Part shown: positions 1 to 9,962 of the stretch, piece by piece
Position numbering within the stretch: the first letter of the stretch is position 1
Layout of the letters: every line of letters starts with the position of its first letter
NCBI RefSeq assembly: GCF_003596405.1
Contig: NZ_QYUR01000008.1
Span: 914,120-978,119, forward strand
Source of the DNA: Pseudomonas cavernicola
GTDB taxonomy: Bacteria > Pseudomonadota > Gammaproteobacteria > Pseudomonadales > Pseudomonadaceae
DNA: 64,000 nucleotides
Direction of reading: 5' to 3'
Translations under genes and position numbers: made by a program
Notes under the pieces: generated by a model
Seen by the model: the letters and a program-made list of their open reading frames with translations, nothing else
Told to the model about the DNA's origin: nothing
The model's database searches: none

Positions 1-1054
1 CATCCACTGGCGCCCCCAGGTTACCTACGACCAGGCCTCCCGCGGTCGCGAGCTGCGGTAGACCGTTCGCACCTGGAATGAAGTTGCCATAGGCGTCGGT
101 TGCCAACAGCGGCAGATTCAGGGCGTCGAGATCGTCGAGGACGATGCCGAGTTTAGTGAGCGCCTGAGCTTTCACATCGGCCCAGGTCGCCATCCCACCC
201 GCTGTACCGGTAATCAAACGTCCGGTCGCGACCGGATCACCCGCTGCGTTCAGCACATATTCGCGCAGGAATACCTGGTGCGAAGGGTGCGACGTGTAGG
301 TCTGGTTCTGATCGACGAACGGAGTCGTCTGGTTGGTTTGCTCGTGGATGTCGTCCGCGGTGCCCAGAATGCCGTCGGCGCCGGGCTGGTTGGTGGCCCG
401 CGTCACCACCATGAATTGTAGGGCTGCCGGTAGATCATCGGGAGTTCCAAGAATGCCGTCCGGGCCTGGGATCAGCGGATCGTCAGGCTGCAGCGGAATG
501 AACACCGTGCTGTTGCCGCCCTTTTGCACCAGGTCGAGGCCGTGGTCAAAAAATTGACCAAAGAAGGTGAACCAGGCGTTGAACCCCGCCGACAGGCCCT
601 CGTCCGGCGCCGTATTGGGGATAAACAGCGGCTGGCCGGCAGGAATCGGCACACCATTGAGGTCCACAAGGGTGCCATCGGGGGCCAGGGTACCCAGGCC
701 CGCATCGACAAAAGCCTGCACCGCCGCCGGGTTGGTGATGGTCTGGTCGACGATCAGGTTGCTGATGATCCGCGGCTGCGAGTCGATCACCAGGCCGCTC
801 GTCTGGCTGTAGGTGGTGCCCCCCTCCGCCGGACGGAACACCGAGTCGGTAAGCCGTGGGAACAGCGTGTCGGCTGCGCCGAACAAGCTCTGTCCCTGAA
901 GCAGGTTGTTGAACGATCCATCGACCGTGCGCAGACCAAAGGGGACCACTGAGTTCGGCAGCAAATCAGTGAGACTCGCACCGTCCGCATCCGCCTCGGC
1001 GATGAAGATTTGCTGAAGAATGAACTCAAGATCGGATTTGATGAAATCGGCCAT
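1..1054 (-). CDS. Animal-type haem peroxidase, probable T1SS-secreted, N-terminal part (runs off window)
   Basis: The frame is open from an ATG at 1054 (Shine-Dalgarno GAGGAAAC just upstream) to the window edge, giving 351 codons. Residues about 164-175 read TFFGQFFDHGLD, which corresponds to the distal haem motif of animal/myeloperoxidase-type peroxidases (Gln167, Asp170, His171 here). Two acidic repeats, DGILGTPDD (about 199-207) and DGILGTADD (about 228-236), look like calcium-binding loops. There is no N-terminal signal peptide. This fits large bacterial RTX peroxidases exported by type I systems, whose secretion signal lies at the C-terminus (outside the window). The divergent T1SS operon at 1757-6176 is the likely exporter. 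The family call is firm; the secretion route is inferred from context. Confidence 0.85.
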   Translation of the reverse strand, partial: MADFIKSDLEFILQQIFIAEADADGASLTDLLPNSVVPFGLRTVDGSFNNLLQGQSLFGAADTLFPRLTDSVFRPAEGGTTYSQTSGLVIDSQPRIISNLIVDQTITNPAAVQAFVDAGLGTLAPDGTLVDLNGVPIPAGQPLFIPNTAPDEGLSAGFNAWFTFFGQFFDHGLDLVQKGGNSTVFIPLQPDDPLIPGPDGILGTPDDLPAALQFMVVTRATNQPGADGILGTADDIHEQTNQTTPFVDQNQTYTSHPSHQVFLREYVLNAAGDPVATGRLITGTAGGMATWADVKAQALTKLGIVLDDLDALNLPLLATDAYGNFIPGANGLPQLATAGGLVVGNLGAPVD

Positions 1055-1756
1055 GACTGTTTCCTCGATGCTTAATAAGTCAGGAAACCACGTGCATAAA
1101 AGACGGCTAGAAACACGTGGTTTAGTGTTGGACTCAATGAACAAAAACGGCAGGACCTGGTATCACAGCCACGCCGAGTCCGTGCTGAATCGCGTGCGCT
1201 CAGCAGTGCTCGACTACGGGGAATTCAGTCCCATAACAACTCCACACCGACTGGGTCGGTGGTGTTGCTCAGGTCATAGGGGGGCCATGAAACTCAAGGG
1301 CTAAGACGAGTTTCGGGAAAAGCTCCTTCACTCTTTGCAAGTGCACGGCAGTACTCATGATGTTCTCCCTAACCAGGGGCGCTGACATCAACTGCTGCAC
1401 CCCTAGTCAGTGCCGCTCACCATGCCAACCGTTGCCCTGGCTTAGACTTAAGTCGCACCAATGATGAGTGTCAAGCGACCGTCACCTTCCACGACAAGCG
1501 GCAAATAAAGCCATAACTAGCTGTTCAAGAACATAAATCTACTTTTTAAAGAACAAAACATTCCAAAAAATAGACAAGGTGTTTCGCCAGAGAGACGAAC
1601 CTCGCCTACTCTGGAGTGGGAAGCAGCTAGGGCGGTTACGATCAGTACAAGATCCTTGAGGATCGGACGGCAAGCAGAAGGGAAAAGCTCTGCGCTCCGT
1701 CAACTGGTTTTGCCGCGAAGGATTTCCCAGAGAATCTGCAGCAAGGAATGACCACG
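1055..1756. other. Divergent intergenic region between peroxidase and T1SS operon
   Basis: About 700 bp between two divergent units, so it should hold both promoters. The stretch around 1520-1570 is AT-rich. A 29-codon minus-strand frame (1269-1358, ATG preceded by AGGGAGAAC) is present, but nothing identifies it. No long ORF resembles a known protein. Confidence 0.4.
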
Positions 1757-3493
1757 ATGGATAAGCAGTCGAACCCGCGTTCTGAGCTTGCGGATGCCTT
1801 GTTTCGTTTGCGCCGCACCTTTTACTCATTGGCCGGTTTCAGCGGCGTAATCAATCTATTAATGCTTACGCCCGCGGTTTACATGCTGCAGGTCTACGAC
1901 CGTGCACTGGTCAGCAGCAATGTCACCACCTTGATGATGCTGACGGTTCTGGTATTGGGGCTGTTTATGTTGATGGCGCTGCTGGAGGTGGTGCGCTCGA
2001 CGGTACTGATCCGGGTAGGCAATCGACTCGACATGACGCTCAATCGCCGGATCTTCACCGCCGCCTTTGAGCGCAACCTCGGTCGAGCGGGCGGCAACCC
2101 CGCCCAGGCATTGCAGGACCTGGCCCAGGTGCGCCAGTTTCTCACCGGCAACGGCCTGTTCGCCTTCTTCGACGCCCCTTGGACGCCCATCTATCTATTG
2201 GTCGCCTACCTGATTCATCCCTTGCTCGGGCTAATGACACTGATCGGTTCGCTGATACTCATAGCGCTGGCCTACCTGACGGAGATCGCCACCAAAAAAC
2301 CGCTGGCGGAAGCTAATCAGGCCTCGCAGAGCTCCGGCACGTACGCCAATAACAATCTGCGCAACGCCGAAGTCATTGAGGCCATGGGAATGCTCCCGGC
2401 CATCAGCAAGCGTTGGTTCACAAGTCACCTACGCATTCTGGAAATGCAGACGCTGGCCTCCGATCGGGCGGCGTACATCAGCGGTATCGGCCGCTTCGTA
2501 CGGATAACGTTGCAGTCACTGATTCTCGGGGCTGGGGCGCTGCTGGCGATCGAGGGCAAGATCACCCCCGGGATGATGATCGCCTGCTCGATCTTGACCG
2601 GGCGCGCACTGGGACCGGTCGAACAGGCTATTGGCGCTTGGAAGCAGTTGCTCGTATCCCGCGGAGCGTGGGGGCGGCTGACTCAGTTGCTGAATGACTT
2701 CCCTGCTCGCCCGCCTGCGATGCCATTACAGCGGCCAGTGGGAATGCTGGCCGTGGAGAACGCCTACGCCGGTGCGCCTGGCACCAATCAGTCGATCATT
2801 CGTGGAGTGAACTTCAACCTCTCGCCCGGTGAGACGCTTGGAATCATTGGTCCCTCGGCCGCGGGTAAATCAACCCTCGCCCGCCTGCTGGTGGGCGTGT
2901 GGCCAACGCAAGGGGGCAAGGTACGGCTCGACGGCGCCGATGTATTCGTCTGGAACAAGGAAGAGCTCGGCCCATGGCTAGGTTACCTGCCACAGGACGT
3001 CGAACTGTTCGAAGGTAGCATCGCCGAAAATATCGCTCGCTTCGGCGAGATCGACAGCGATGCGGCGATCCTCGCGGCGAAACGCGCAGGTGTGCATGAA
3101 ATGGTCCTGCACTTTGCCCAGGGTTACGACACGCGCCTTGGCGTCGATGGCAGCCCGCTTTCCGGAGGCCAGAAACAGCGCATCGGACTGGCACGTGCGC
3201 TCTACGGCGAGCCGGCCATGATCGTGCTCGACGAGCCAAACGCCAATCTCGACGACGCCGGCGAGAAAGCACTGGTTGAGGTACTCGAAGACCTCAAGCG
3301 CCGTGGCACCACTACCATACTTATCTCGCATCGACCGAGCGTGCTGGGCACCGTGGACAAGGTGCTGATGTTGCGCGATGGCAACATGCAGATGTTCGGC
3401 CCCCGCGAAGAGGTGTTCGCGGCACTCCGGCAAGCCAGTGTGCTCCCAACTGGGGGCGCCCCGACATTGGCGGCGGTTAGAGGGAGAGATTAA
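1757..3493 (+). CDS. Type I secretion ABC transporter (PrtD/AprD family)
   Basis: A 578-residue inner-membrane exporter subunit: an N-terminal transmembrane domain (starting around SLAGFSGVINLLMLTPAVYM) followed by an ATPase domain. Walker A GPSAAGKS is at about residues 365-372, the ABC signature LSGGQ at about 468, Walker B MIVLDEP at about 488, and the switch-histidine segment ISHRP follows. Length and order match PrtD/AprD proteins, which lack the C39-peptidase-like domain of HlyB. An ATG at 1748 is also in frame, but the AAGGA box fits 1757 better (about 10 nt). It is followed directly by the adaptor and outer-membrane genes, so it powers a complete three-part exporter, probably for the divergent peroxidase. 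Confidence 0.93.
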   Translation: MDKQSNPRSELADALFRLRRTFYSLAGFSGVINLLMLTPAVYMLQVYDRALVSSNVTTLMMLTVLVLGLFMLMALLEVVRSTVLIRVGNRLDMTLNRRIFTAAFERNLGRAGGNPAQALQDLAQVRQFLTGNGLFAFFDAPWTPIYLLVAYLIHPLLGLMTLIGSLILIALAYLTEIATKKPLAEANQASQSSGTYANNNLRNAEVIEAMGMLPAISKRWFTSHLRILEMQTLASDRAAYISGIGRFVRITLQSLILGAGALLAIEGKITPGMMIACSILTGRALGPVEQAIGAWKQLLVSRGAWGRLTQLLNDFPARPPAMPLQRPVGMLAVENAYAGAPGTNQSIIRGVNFNLSPGETLGIIGPSAAGKSTLARLLVGVWPTQGGKVRLDGADVFVWNKEELGPWLGYLPQDVELFEGSIAENIARFGEIDSDAAILAAKRAGVHEMVLHFAQGYDTRLGVDGSPLSGGQKQRIGLARALYGEPAMIVLDEPNANLDDAGEKALVEVLEDLKRRGTTTILISHRPSVLGTVDKVLMLRDGNMQMFGPREEVFAALRQASVLPTGGAPTLAAVRGRD

Positions 3494-4840
3494 ATGTCCA
3501 TGTTAAATGTTGAGCACAAGAATCTGGTCCTGGCCAATGCAGCGCTTGGCATCGACGTCGACGATCGCAAGCCTGCGCGCTGGGGTATTTTGCTCGTGTT
3601 ACTGGGCTTCGGTGGCTTCTTGCTGTGGTCATGGCTGGCACCGCTGGATGCCGGGGTAGTCGCTACAGCCACAGTCAAAGTAACGAGCAACCGCAAGACC
3701 ATCCAGCACCTTACAGGCGGCACCGTCGACGCCATTTTGGTGCGTGAGGGCGATAGCGTTAAGAAGGATCAGGAGCTGGTACGACTGGATTCGACCCAGG
3801 CGATCTCCGAGCAAGGCGTGGTCAGCGCCCAGTACATCGTCAGCAAGACTGTTGAGAATCGGCTGGAAGCTGAGCGCGATGGCGTGAGCGACATAACATT
3901 CGACCCGGCGCTGCTCGAGCGCTTCAAGGCAGACCCACGCCTCCTCTCCTCACTCACCCTACAGCGCCGCTTGTTCTTAACCCGCCTCACAGGGCTTGCC
4001 GGCGAAGTCAGCATCCTGCAAGAGACTCTCAGATCCGCCGAAGGGCAAATCAAGGGTTTGCAGCAAATCTATGGCGCACGCGCAAGCCAACTCAAATTCC
4101 TTCATCAAGAACTAGATGGCGCTCGCAGCCTCGCTGCCGAGGGCTACATACCGCGTAACCGGATGCTCGAACTCGAGCGAAGCGCCGCTGACCTGAACGC
4201 CTCTCAAGCTGAGAACTTCAACAACATTGCTCGCACCCGTAGCCAGGTCGCCGAACTCAAACTGCGCATCCTCCAGCGTGAGTACGATTACCGTAAAGAG
4301 GTGCAGTCGCAGCTGACTGACGCACAAAAGGAAAACACCGCGCTTGCCGACCGGCTACAAGCGCTTGATTACCAGGTCAAGCACACCGTAATCCGCTCGC
4401 CGATTGATGGCATGGTGCAAGGGCTCAATATCTCGACCATCGGCGGCGTGATTCAGCCTGGCTTCAAAATCATGGACATTGTGCCGGCCAATGAGCCTCT
4501 ACAGGTCGACGCCATGATCCCTGTTCAGGCAATCGACAAGATGGCTCCAGGGCTGCAGGTAGACATTGCCTTCCCCGCTTTCAACCATGCGCAGACCCCC
4601 AACATTCCAGGCAAGGTGCTGACCATCTCGGCCGACCGGCTGATCAACGAGGAAAATAAGCAGCCCTTCTACCTCGCACAGATCGAAGTAACGCCGGCCG
4701 GCATGTCAATGCTCGGCGCCAACCAAATCCGCGCAGGCATGCCAGCTACCGTCACCATCAAGACTGGTGAGCGCAACCTGATGAGTTATCTGATGAAGCC
4801 GCTGATCGACCGGCTCGACAGCTCTTTCAAGGAACAGTGA
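3494..4840 (+). CDS. Type I secretion membrane-fusion protein (HlyD/PrtE family)
   Basis: A 448-residue periplasmic adaptor that links the ABC transporter to the outer-membrane channel. It has a short cytoplasmic N-terminus, one transmembrane segment (about residues 34-52, ILLVLLGFGGFLLWSWLAPL), a biotinyl-lipoyl-like half-motif, a long helical hairpin rich in Ala/Glu/Leu (about 100-290), and a second lipoyl half with VIRSPIDGMVQGL. This is the normal HlyD layout. The ATG follows the stop codon of the ABC gene with no gap, so the two are translationally coupled. Substrate specificity cannot be read from the sequence. Confidence 0.92.
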   Translation: MSMLNVEHKNLVLANAALGIDVDDRKPARWGILLVLLGFGGFLLWSWLAPLDAGVVATATVKVTSNRKTIQHLTGGTVDAILVREGDSVKKDQELVRLDSTQAISEQGVVSAQYIVSKTVENRLEAERDGVSDITFDPALLERFKADPRLLSSLTLQRRLFLTRLTGLAGEVSILQETLRSAEGQIKGLQQIYGARASQLKFLHQELDGARSLAAEGYIPRNRMLELERSAADLNASQAENFNNIARTRSQVAELKLRILQREYDYRKEVQSQLTDAQKENTALADRLQALDYQVKHTVIRSPIDGMVQGLNISTIGGVIQPGFKIMDIVPANEPLQVDAMIPVQAIDKMAPGLQVDIAFPAFNHAQTPNIPGKVLTISADRLINEENKQPFYLAQIEVTPAGMSMLGANQIRAGMPATVTIKTGERNLMSYLMKPLIDRLDSSFKEQ

Positions 4841-4841
4841 G

Positions 4842-6176
4842 ATGGACCCTCGACATATACTCTCCTGCCTCGCCTGTATTTCCCTCCCGGTGCAGGCACT
4901 GGACCTCAGGGAAGCCTGGAACCTGCTGCAGTACCAGGGACCAACCTACCTGGCGGCTGTGCATGAAAAGGAAGCGGGTGAAGAAAACCGCGCAATTGGC
5001 AAGGCTGGCCTGCTGCCGCAGATCAATGCCAGCGCATACGATAACCACGTCAACGGCACCCAGAAAAAACCGGACGCCTTAGGGCGCAATACCGAAGACG
5101 ATCTCCACTACGAGTCCAAGGGTGGATCGGTGCAACTGCGCCAAGCCATCTTCAACAAGCAAAAGATGGCCGAGTATCGCCAGGGCAAGCAACAGGCCGA
5201 TTACAGCGTGGCGGTGTTCGACGCCAAAAGCCAGGATGCCGCAGTGCGCCTTGCTGGACGTTATTTCGACGTTCTGTTGGCGCACGAGACCATTGATTTG
5301 GCTAAAGCCAAGCTCAAGGCCTTCGAAGAGCAAGTGACCTCGACACAACGGCGCTTTGACCTTGGCGACGGCACCATTACCGATGTCGATGAGGCGACTG
5401 CACGGCGGGACCTGGCACTGGCCGAGCTGATCGAGGCGCAGGACAGCCTGCTGGTGGCTAGACGTCTGCTACAGGAATATCTCGGCGAGGTGCCCGAGCA
5501 ACTCGCCACTCTGCGCGAAAGTTTCCCGACACCACCGCTGGAACCCAGTAGCCTGCCGGACTGGGTTCTCAAGGCACAAAGCGATAACCCGGTGCTTCAA
5601 GCTCGGCGTTACAGCGTTAGTGCCGCAGAAGAAGAGGTGAACAAAGCCAAAGCCGGGCACTGGCCCACACTGGATTTCGTGCTTGGCTACACCTCCGCGG
5701 ACAGCGAGTCGGTGTCCACCCTGAACCAACGCAACGACTATGGCTCGGTCGGGGTAGAGATGAATATCCCGCTGTACAGCGGTGGCTTCGTCAGTGCACG
5801 GGCTCGTCAGGCAGTGGCGACCAGAGACCAGACTCAAGAAGAGTTCAATGCCGCTCGCGAAGAAATCATCTCCGGTACAACGCGTGAATTTCGTGGCGTG
5901 CAAAGTGGTGAGGCCCGCGTTCGGGCGCTGGAAAAAGCGGTGACCTCAAGTGAAAAGTCACTCGACTCATCGAAAAAGGGCTTTCTTGCGGGCACCAGCA
6001 CCAACGTCGACATTCTCAACGCCGAGGAGTTGGTGTTCACCGCTCGGCGCAACCTGTTCGAAGCGAAACTGCGTTACCTGCTCTCCAAGCTGCGGCTAGC
6101 CGCCGCTATTGGCGCACTGGGTGATGACGACATCGATCAGGCCAATACCTATCTCGGCCCGGAACTGATGTTTTAA
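4842..6176 (+). CDS. TolC-family outer-membrane channel of type I secretion (PrtF/AprF-like)
   Basis: A 444-residue outer-membrane efflux protein that would form the exit duct of the exporter. The N-terminus (MDPRHILSCLACISLPVQA) looks like a signal peptide with likely cleavage before LDLREAW. Two homologous halves with long Ala/Glu-rich helices are visible; the motif RRFDLGDGTITDVDEA in the first half and KGFLAGTSTNVDILNAEE in the second are typical of TolC family repeats. The ATG lies one base after the stop of the adaptor gene, completing a three-gene operon. Confidence 0.92.
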   Translation: MDPRHILSCLACISLPVQALDLREAWNLLQYQGPTYLAAVHEKEAGEENRAIGKAGLLPQINASAYDNHVNGTQKKPDALGRNTEDDLHYESKGGSVQLRQAIFNKQKMAEYRQGKQQADYSVAVFDAKSQDAAVRLAGRYFDVLLAHETIDLAKAKLKAFEEQVTSTQRRFDLGDGTITDVDEATARRDLALAELIEAQDSLLVARRLLQEYLGEVPEQLATLRESFPTPPLEPSSLPDWVLKAQSDNPVLQARRYSVSAAEEEVNKAKAGHWPTLDFVLGYTSADSESVSTLNQRNDYGSVGVEMNIPLYSGGFVSARARQAVATRDQTQEEFNAAREEIISGTTREFRGVQSGEARVRALEKAVTSSEKSLDSSKKGFLAGTSTNVDILNAEELVFTARRNLFEAKLRYLLSKLRLAAAIGALGDDDIDQANTYLGPELMF

Positions 6177-6308
6177 TGACCACAGGTTTTAAAGGCTAGG
6201 CATTTTAAAAACCAAGTAGAGAAAATCTCCGTACTGCTGCCTGCAGCTCCGTGGCCAGCTCATTTCATATAGCCAGACTAAACCGAGCAGTAATTAGTCG
6301 TGCGGGCT

Positions 6309-7634
6309 CTAACGTATCTGATGTTTGTGCAATAAGCGGTAAAACGTTGGACGGGATATCCCCAGCACACGCGCCGCTTCGCTCATGTTGCTGGAATAGC
6401 GGGTTAACACATCGTTAAGCGCCAGGCGCTCCGCTCGGAAGATGTAATCGTTCAGGGTGCCGATGGCAGGTCCCATGTTCTGCTCTTTTTCCAGTCCGAG
6501 ATCCACCGTCTCAATCTGCCGCCCTTCGGCCACTACCAAAGCGCGGCGTACTCGGTTGGACAGTTCCCGAACATTCCCCGGCCAGGGATGCTTGATCATC
6601 GCCGCGAGTGCCGCCTCGCTGAAGGGGCGCAGACGACAGCCGATTTCTGCCGAGTAAAGCTTGGCTAAGTGATCCGCCAGAAACGGGATATCCATCCTCC
6701 GCTCGCGCAATGGAGCGGTTTGTACGTTCAGTACATTAAGTTGGTAGTAAAGGTCCTCACGGAAACGCTTTTGCCGAATAGCCTTTTCCAGATCGAGGGC
6801 GGTCGCCGCGAGCAGCCGGACATTGACAGGAAAAGATGGGCTAGCGCCGACACGTTCGCTTTGCATAAGGTGCAAAAAGCGCAACAGATTGGCCTGTAGC
6901 TTCAAAGAAAGGCTGCCGATCTCGTCAAGAAACAAAGTCCCGCCATCAGCAGACTCGATGCAACCGATTTTGCGTCGAAGCCCCTCCGTAAAGGCGCCCT
7001 CCTCGCGACCAAACAACTCGAACTGCAGCAGATGCTCGGAGTGCGCAGCACAGTTGAGCACTACGAATGGCCCGGATGGGCGGCGCGATTGAGCATGAAG
7101 GGTGCGGGCCACTAGCTCTTTACCAGTTCCACTTTCACCACGGATAAGCACGGGTAAAGCGACTGCCCCCAGTTTCGTCAACAACTTGCGCAATTCCTTC
7201 ATGCGCTGGCTGTTACCCAGTAATTCGTATTCATAAGCCAGATTTCTGTTGCTACCCAACTCACGTAGGCGCGCCATGCAGGCGCGTCCAAGGGCAACCT
7301 TCAGCCGAGCAACGTCAAATGGCAGCGTGTGAACGTCAAAAAACCATTCACCGACAAAATCACCGATGCCGTGCATGTCCAGTTCATTGGGGTTCAACGC
7401 GATGATCCATGCTGCCGCACTGTGGCGAATCAACTCTTTGATCTGTTCTGGGCGGAAACTAAATGCTTGCAGGCGCAGCAAACCAACATCGCAGTCCCGC
7501 TCAACGGCTTTTTCAAGGGCACAACTTTCCACCCTCCAGCCTCCTGCACGCAGGTACACAACAAGGCGCTCACATTCATTGCAGGGATCCACCACCAACA
7601 GGCGACGGGGCGCAGGTATGACGTCCTCAAACAT
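6309..7634 (-). CDS. Sigma-54-type (NtrC-family) regulator with altered GAFTGA loop
   Basis: 441 residues. An N-terminal receiver-like domain (about 1-120) lacks an obvious phospho-acceptor aspartate. A central AAA+ domain has Walker A GESGTGKE (166-173) and Walker B GGTLFLDEIG (231-240), and a Fis-type helix-turn-helix lies at about 405-441 (MSEAARVLGISRPTFYRLL). The loop that normally contacts sigma-54, GAFTGA, reads GAFTEG here (213-218). In FleQ- and VpsR-like relatives such changes go with altered or absent sigma-54 dependence, so it may be a repressor or a sigma-70 regulator. It converges on the T1SS operon and diverges from the dihaem peroxidase gene; targets are not evident. Confidence 0.85.
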   Translation of the reverse strand: MFEDVIPAPRRLLVVDPCNECERLVVYLRAGGWRVESCALEKAVERDCDVGLLRLQAFSFRPEQIKELIRHSAAAWIIALNPNELDMHGIGDFVGEWFFDVHTLPFDVARLKVALGRACMARLRELGSNRNLAYEYELLGNSQRMKELRKLLTKLGAVALPVLIRGESGTGKELVARTLHAQSRRPSGPFVVLNCAAHSEHLLQFELFGREEGAFTEGLRRKIGCIESADGGTLFLDEIGSLSLKLQANLLRFLHLMQSERVGASPSFPVNVRLLAATALDLEKAIRQKRFREDLYYQLNVLNVQTAPLRERRMDIPFLADHLAKLYSAEIGCRLRPFSEAALAAMIKHPWPGNVRELSNRVRRALVVAEGRQIETVDLGLEKEQNMGPAIGTLNDYIFRAERLALNDVLTRYSSNMSEAARVLGISRPTFYRLLHKHQIR

Positions 7635-7947
7635 ATCTCATCCTTGGCGCCATTATTTTGTAAATTCATTAAAAACAATAGTTTGGCGCACGCCCTTGTA
7701 ACGCTAGCAATAACCTTGACGCGGTTTGGATCATTTCTCTATAAATCCTATTCCGCTTAGCGCACATGAAGACTTTCACACTGTACGGGCTCAGATGGAT
7801 GTCGAGTCGCGAGCAAGGAGCTATGCCTTAGCGAGCGATTCGACAGGCATTTCTATGGCAATCTGCCTTCGCAGTCATGGCAACTTGCCAATACCCGATT
7901 GCTTGGCATAACGTCAGACAAATAAGAAAGCTACAAGGAAGTATCTG
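7635..7947. other. Divergent intergenic region, regulator / dihaem peroxidase
   Basis: About 310 bp holding the start regions of the regulator (minus) and the dihaem protein (plus). Apart from the candidate promoter at 7716-7745, I see no operator-like palindrome and no convincing sigma-54 -24/-12 element. Confidence 0.4.
7716..7745 (+). promoter_or_regulatory. Candidate sigma-70 promoter for the dihaem peroxidase-like gene
   Basis: TTGACG (7716-7721) and TATAAA (7740-7745) are separated by 18 bp, close to the sigma-70 consensus. It lies about 200 bp upstream of the ATG at 7948, which would leave a long leader. Prediction by eye only. Confidence 0.4.
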
Positions 7948-9822
7948 ATGCAAATCCTCCGCCGCACCTTACTGCTGCTGCTGTTTGCCCTATTGGCGGG
8001 CTTGGCCGTGGTCTTCTATTACATTGCCAACCCTAACCTCCCGAGCTATCAGCAACCGGAGCAGCTCCACTACCTTGAACAGTGGAGCCCGGAAGCGCGG
8101 CAGACTTACTACTACACCCCGCAAGGCACGCAAGTGAAAGGTCTGCGCTACGACTGGTTCGTCGCGCTGGAACAACCTTTCGGCCAAGACAAATTCGCCA
8201 GTCCCGATTACCTCGCGCGCTTTGGCTTTCTAACTGAGCCGCAGCAGCAAGCCACGCCACTTAATCCAGGGAATCTGCCGGTCGGGTTTGCCCGCCATCA
8301 GGATGCCGAATCCGGCGCGCCATACTTGGACATCAGCTGCGCCGCCTGCCACACCGGCGAGTTGCGTTATAAAGGTCATGCGGTGCGTATCGATGGTGGG
8401 GCCGCCCTGCACTCCCTGGCCTCCACGGTGCCGACCCTGCGAGGTGGCAGCTTTGGGCAAGCGCTCGGCATGAGCATGGCGTTTACCTACTACAACCCAC
8501 TGAAGTTCAAACGCTTCGCCAAAACGGTGCTAGGTAGTCAGTACCCGAAAAGTCGCGACCAATTGCGCAGCGACTTCAAAGTCGTACTTAACCGCCTCCT
8601 CGGACAGGCCTGGAACGACACCCACCGCGGCCTCTACCCCACCGAAGAGGGCTTCGGGCGCACCGATGCTTTCGGCCGTATCGCCAACAGCGTGTTCGGC
8701 GATGCTATTGACCCCGGCAACTATCGTGTCGGCAATGCCCCGGTCAGCTACCCGCAAGTCTGGGACATCTGGAAATTCGACTGGGTCCAGTGGAACGGCT
8801 CGGCGATGCAGCCGATGGCACGCAATATCGGCGAATCCCTTGGCGTCGGCGCCACCCTGCGCCTATTTGAAGCCAACGGCCACGCCGTGCCGGAAGCCGA
8901 GCGCTATGCCTCCAGCGTGCGCCTGCGTGACCTCCACACCTTGGAAGAAACCCTCAAGCAGCTGAAACCTCCGACCTGGCCAGAAGACGTGCTTGGTAAG
9001 GTCGACCTCGAACTGGCCAGTAAAGGTCGTGCGCTGTTCACTGAAAATTGCACCTATTGCCATGCCGCAAACCCTAAACCCCTTGACGAACGTCTGGCGC
9101 CAACCCGCGATCCAGAATGGCGGATGCGCATTGTCCCGACTCGCATCGTGGGTACCGACCCCACCGCCGCCGACAACATCGCCGATCACCGTTTTGATAT
9201 CAGTAAGCTCGGCTGGAGCAAGGCCGAACTGGACAAGCTCGGGGTCAAATTGCTCGACGGCAGCCTGGAAGAAGTCGACTTTGCCAGCATCTCCAGCGCT
9301 AAAGGCCTGGCCTACGTCACCGCCTACGTGGAAAACCGCGCCTATCAGGATGCCGGCATCAAAGCCCAGGAGCGCCGGAGCATGGACGGCTACGGCCTGC
9401 CCATCGGCGTACAGGAAAAGCGTGGCTACAAGGCTCGCCCGCTCGATGGCATCTGGGCCACCCCGCCATTCCTGCATAACGGTTCGGTGCCAACGCTGTT
9501 CCAACTGCTCTCGCCCGTCTCCGAACGCGCGAAGCAGTTCTGGGTCGGCAACCACGAGTACGACCCGCAACACGTTGGCTTTAACAGCGAGAAGTTCGAC
9601 GGCGGTTTCCTATTCAAAACCACCGTCACCGGTAACAGTAACCGCGGTCACGAATTCCGCGATGGCTGTCGTCAAGATGGCGTTATCGGCCGCGCCCTAC
9701 AGCCCGAAGAACGCTGGGCGCTGATCGAATACCTGAAGACTCTGGGTGATGCCAAGTTGGAAGGCCAACTACAGCCCATCGCCGCCAAACCCTGGACTCC
9801 AGGCCCCAGTTGCCAGGACTAG
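7948..9822 (+). CDS. Dihaem cytochrome c peroxidase-like protein
   Basis: 624 residues with an N-terminal membrane anchor or signal (LLLLLFALLAGLAVVFYYIA, about residues 8-27), so it faces the periplasm. Two haem c attachment sites are visible: CAACH (131-135) and CTYCH (368-372). Length and layout resemble the large dihaem-cytochrome-c-peroxidase-like proteins related to RoxA rather than the short CcpA enzymes of about 340 residues. The next gene encodes a membrane-anchored catalase-like protein, so the pair probably deals with peroxides or uses them in an oxidation. Substrate unknown. Confidence 0.85.
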   Translation: MQILRRTLLLLLFALLAGLAVVFYYIANPNLPSYQQPEQLHYLEQWSPEARQTYYYTPQGTQVKGLRYDWFVALEQPFGQDKFASPDYLARFGFLTEPQQQATPLNPGNLPVGFARHQDAESGAPYLDISCAACHTGELRYKGHAVRIDGGAALHSLASTVPTLRGGSFGQALGMSMAFTYYNPLKFKRFAKTVLGSQYPKSRDQLRSDFKVVLNRLLGQAWNDTHRGLYPTEEGFGRTDAFGRIANSVFGDAIDPGNYRVGNAPVSYPQVWDIWKFDWVQWNGSAMQPMARNIGESLGVGATLRLFEANGHAVPEAERYASSVRLRDLHTLEETLKQLKPPTWPEDVLGKVDLELASKGRALFTENCTYCHAANPKPLDERLAPTRDPEWRMRIVPTRIVGTDPTAADNIADHRFDISKLGWSKAELDKLGVKLLDGSLEEVDFASISSAKGLAYVTAYVENRAYQDAGIKAQERRSMDGYGLPIGVQEKRGYKARPLDGIWATPPFLHNGSVPTLFQLLSPVSERAKQFWVGNHEYDPQHVGFNSEKFDGGFLFKTTVTGNSNRGHEFRDGCRQDGVIGRALQPEERWALIEYLKTLGDAKLEGQLQPIAAKPWTPGPSCQD

Positions 9823-9878
9823 AAGCCTGTTGAGCTTTCGACGCCCAAGCCCGGAAGACTCCTTTGCCCACGCAATCC

Positions 9879-9915
9879 TCCTCTCCCCGCCGGGGAGAGG
9901 ACTCGGGTGAGGGGA
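9879..9915. repeat. Short G/C-rich hairpin repeat between two genes
   Basis: A perfect hairpin of CTCTCCCC-gc-GGGGAGAG followed by GGGTGAGGGG. This kind of palindrome is dispersed in many proteobacterial genomes. It lies between the dihaem and catalase-like genes and may act as a transcription attenuator or be a mobile repeat. Confidence 0.5.
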
Positions 9916-9962
9916 AAACATCCCAGCCCCGGCATAACCCATCACAAACAAGGACGCGCCCC

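Noticed and set aside
7870..7920. Sigma-54 promoter upstream of the dihaem gene (TGGCAACTTGCC)
   Set aside because: The GG and GC dinucleotides are not 10 bp apart as required for a -24/-12 element.
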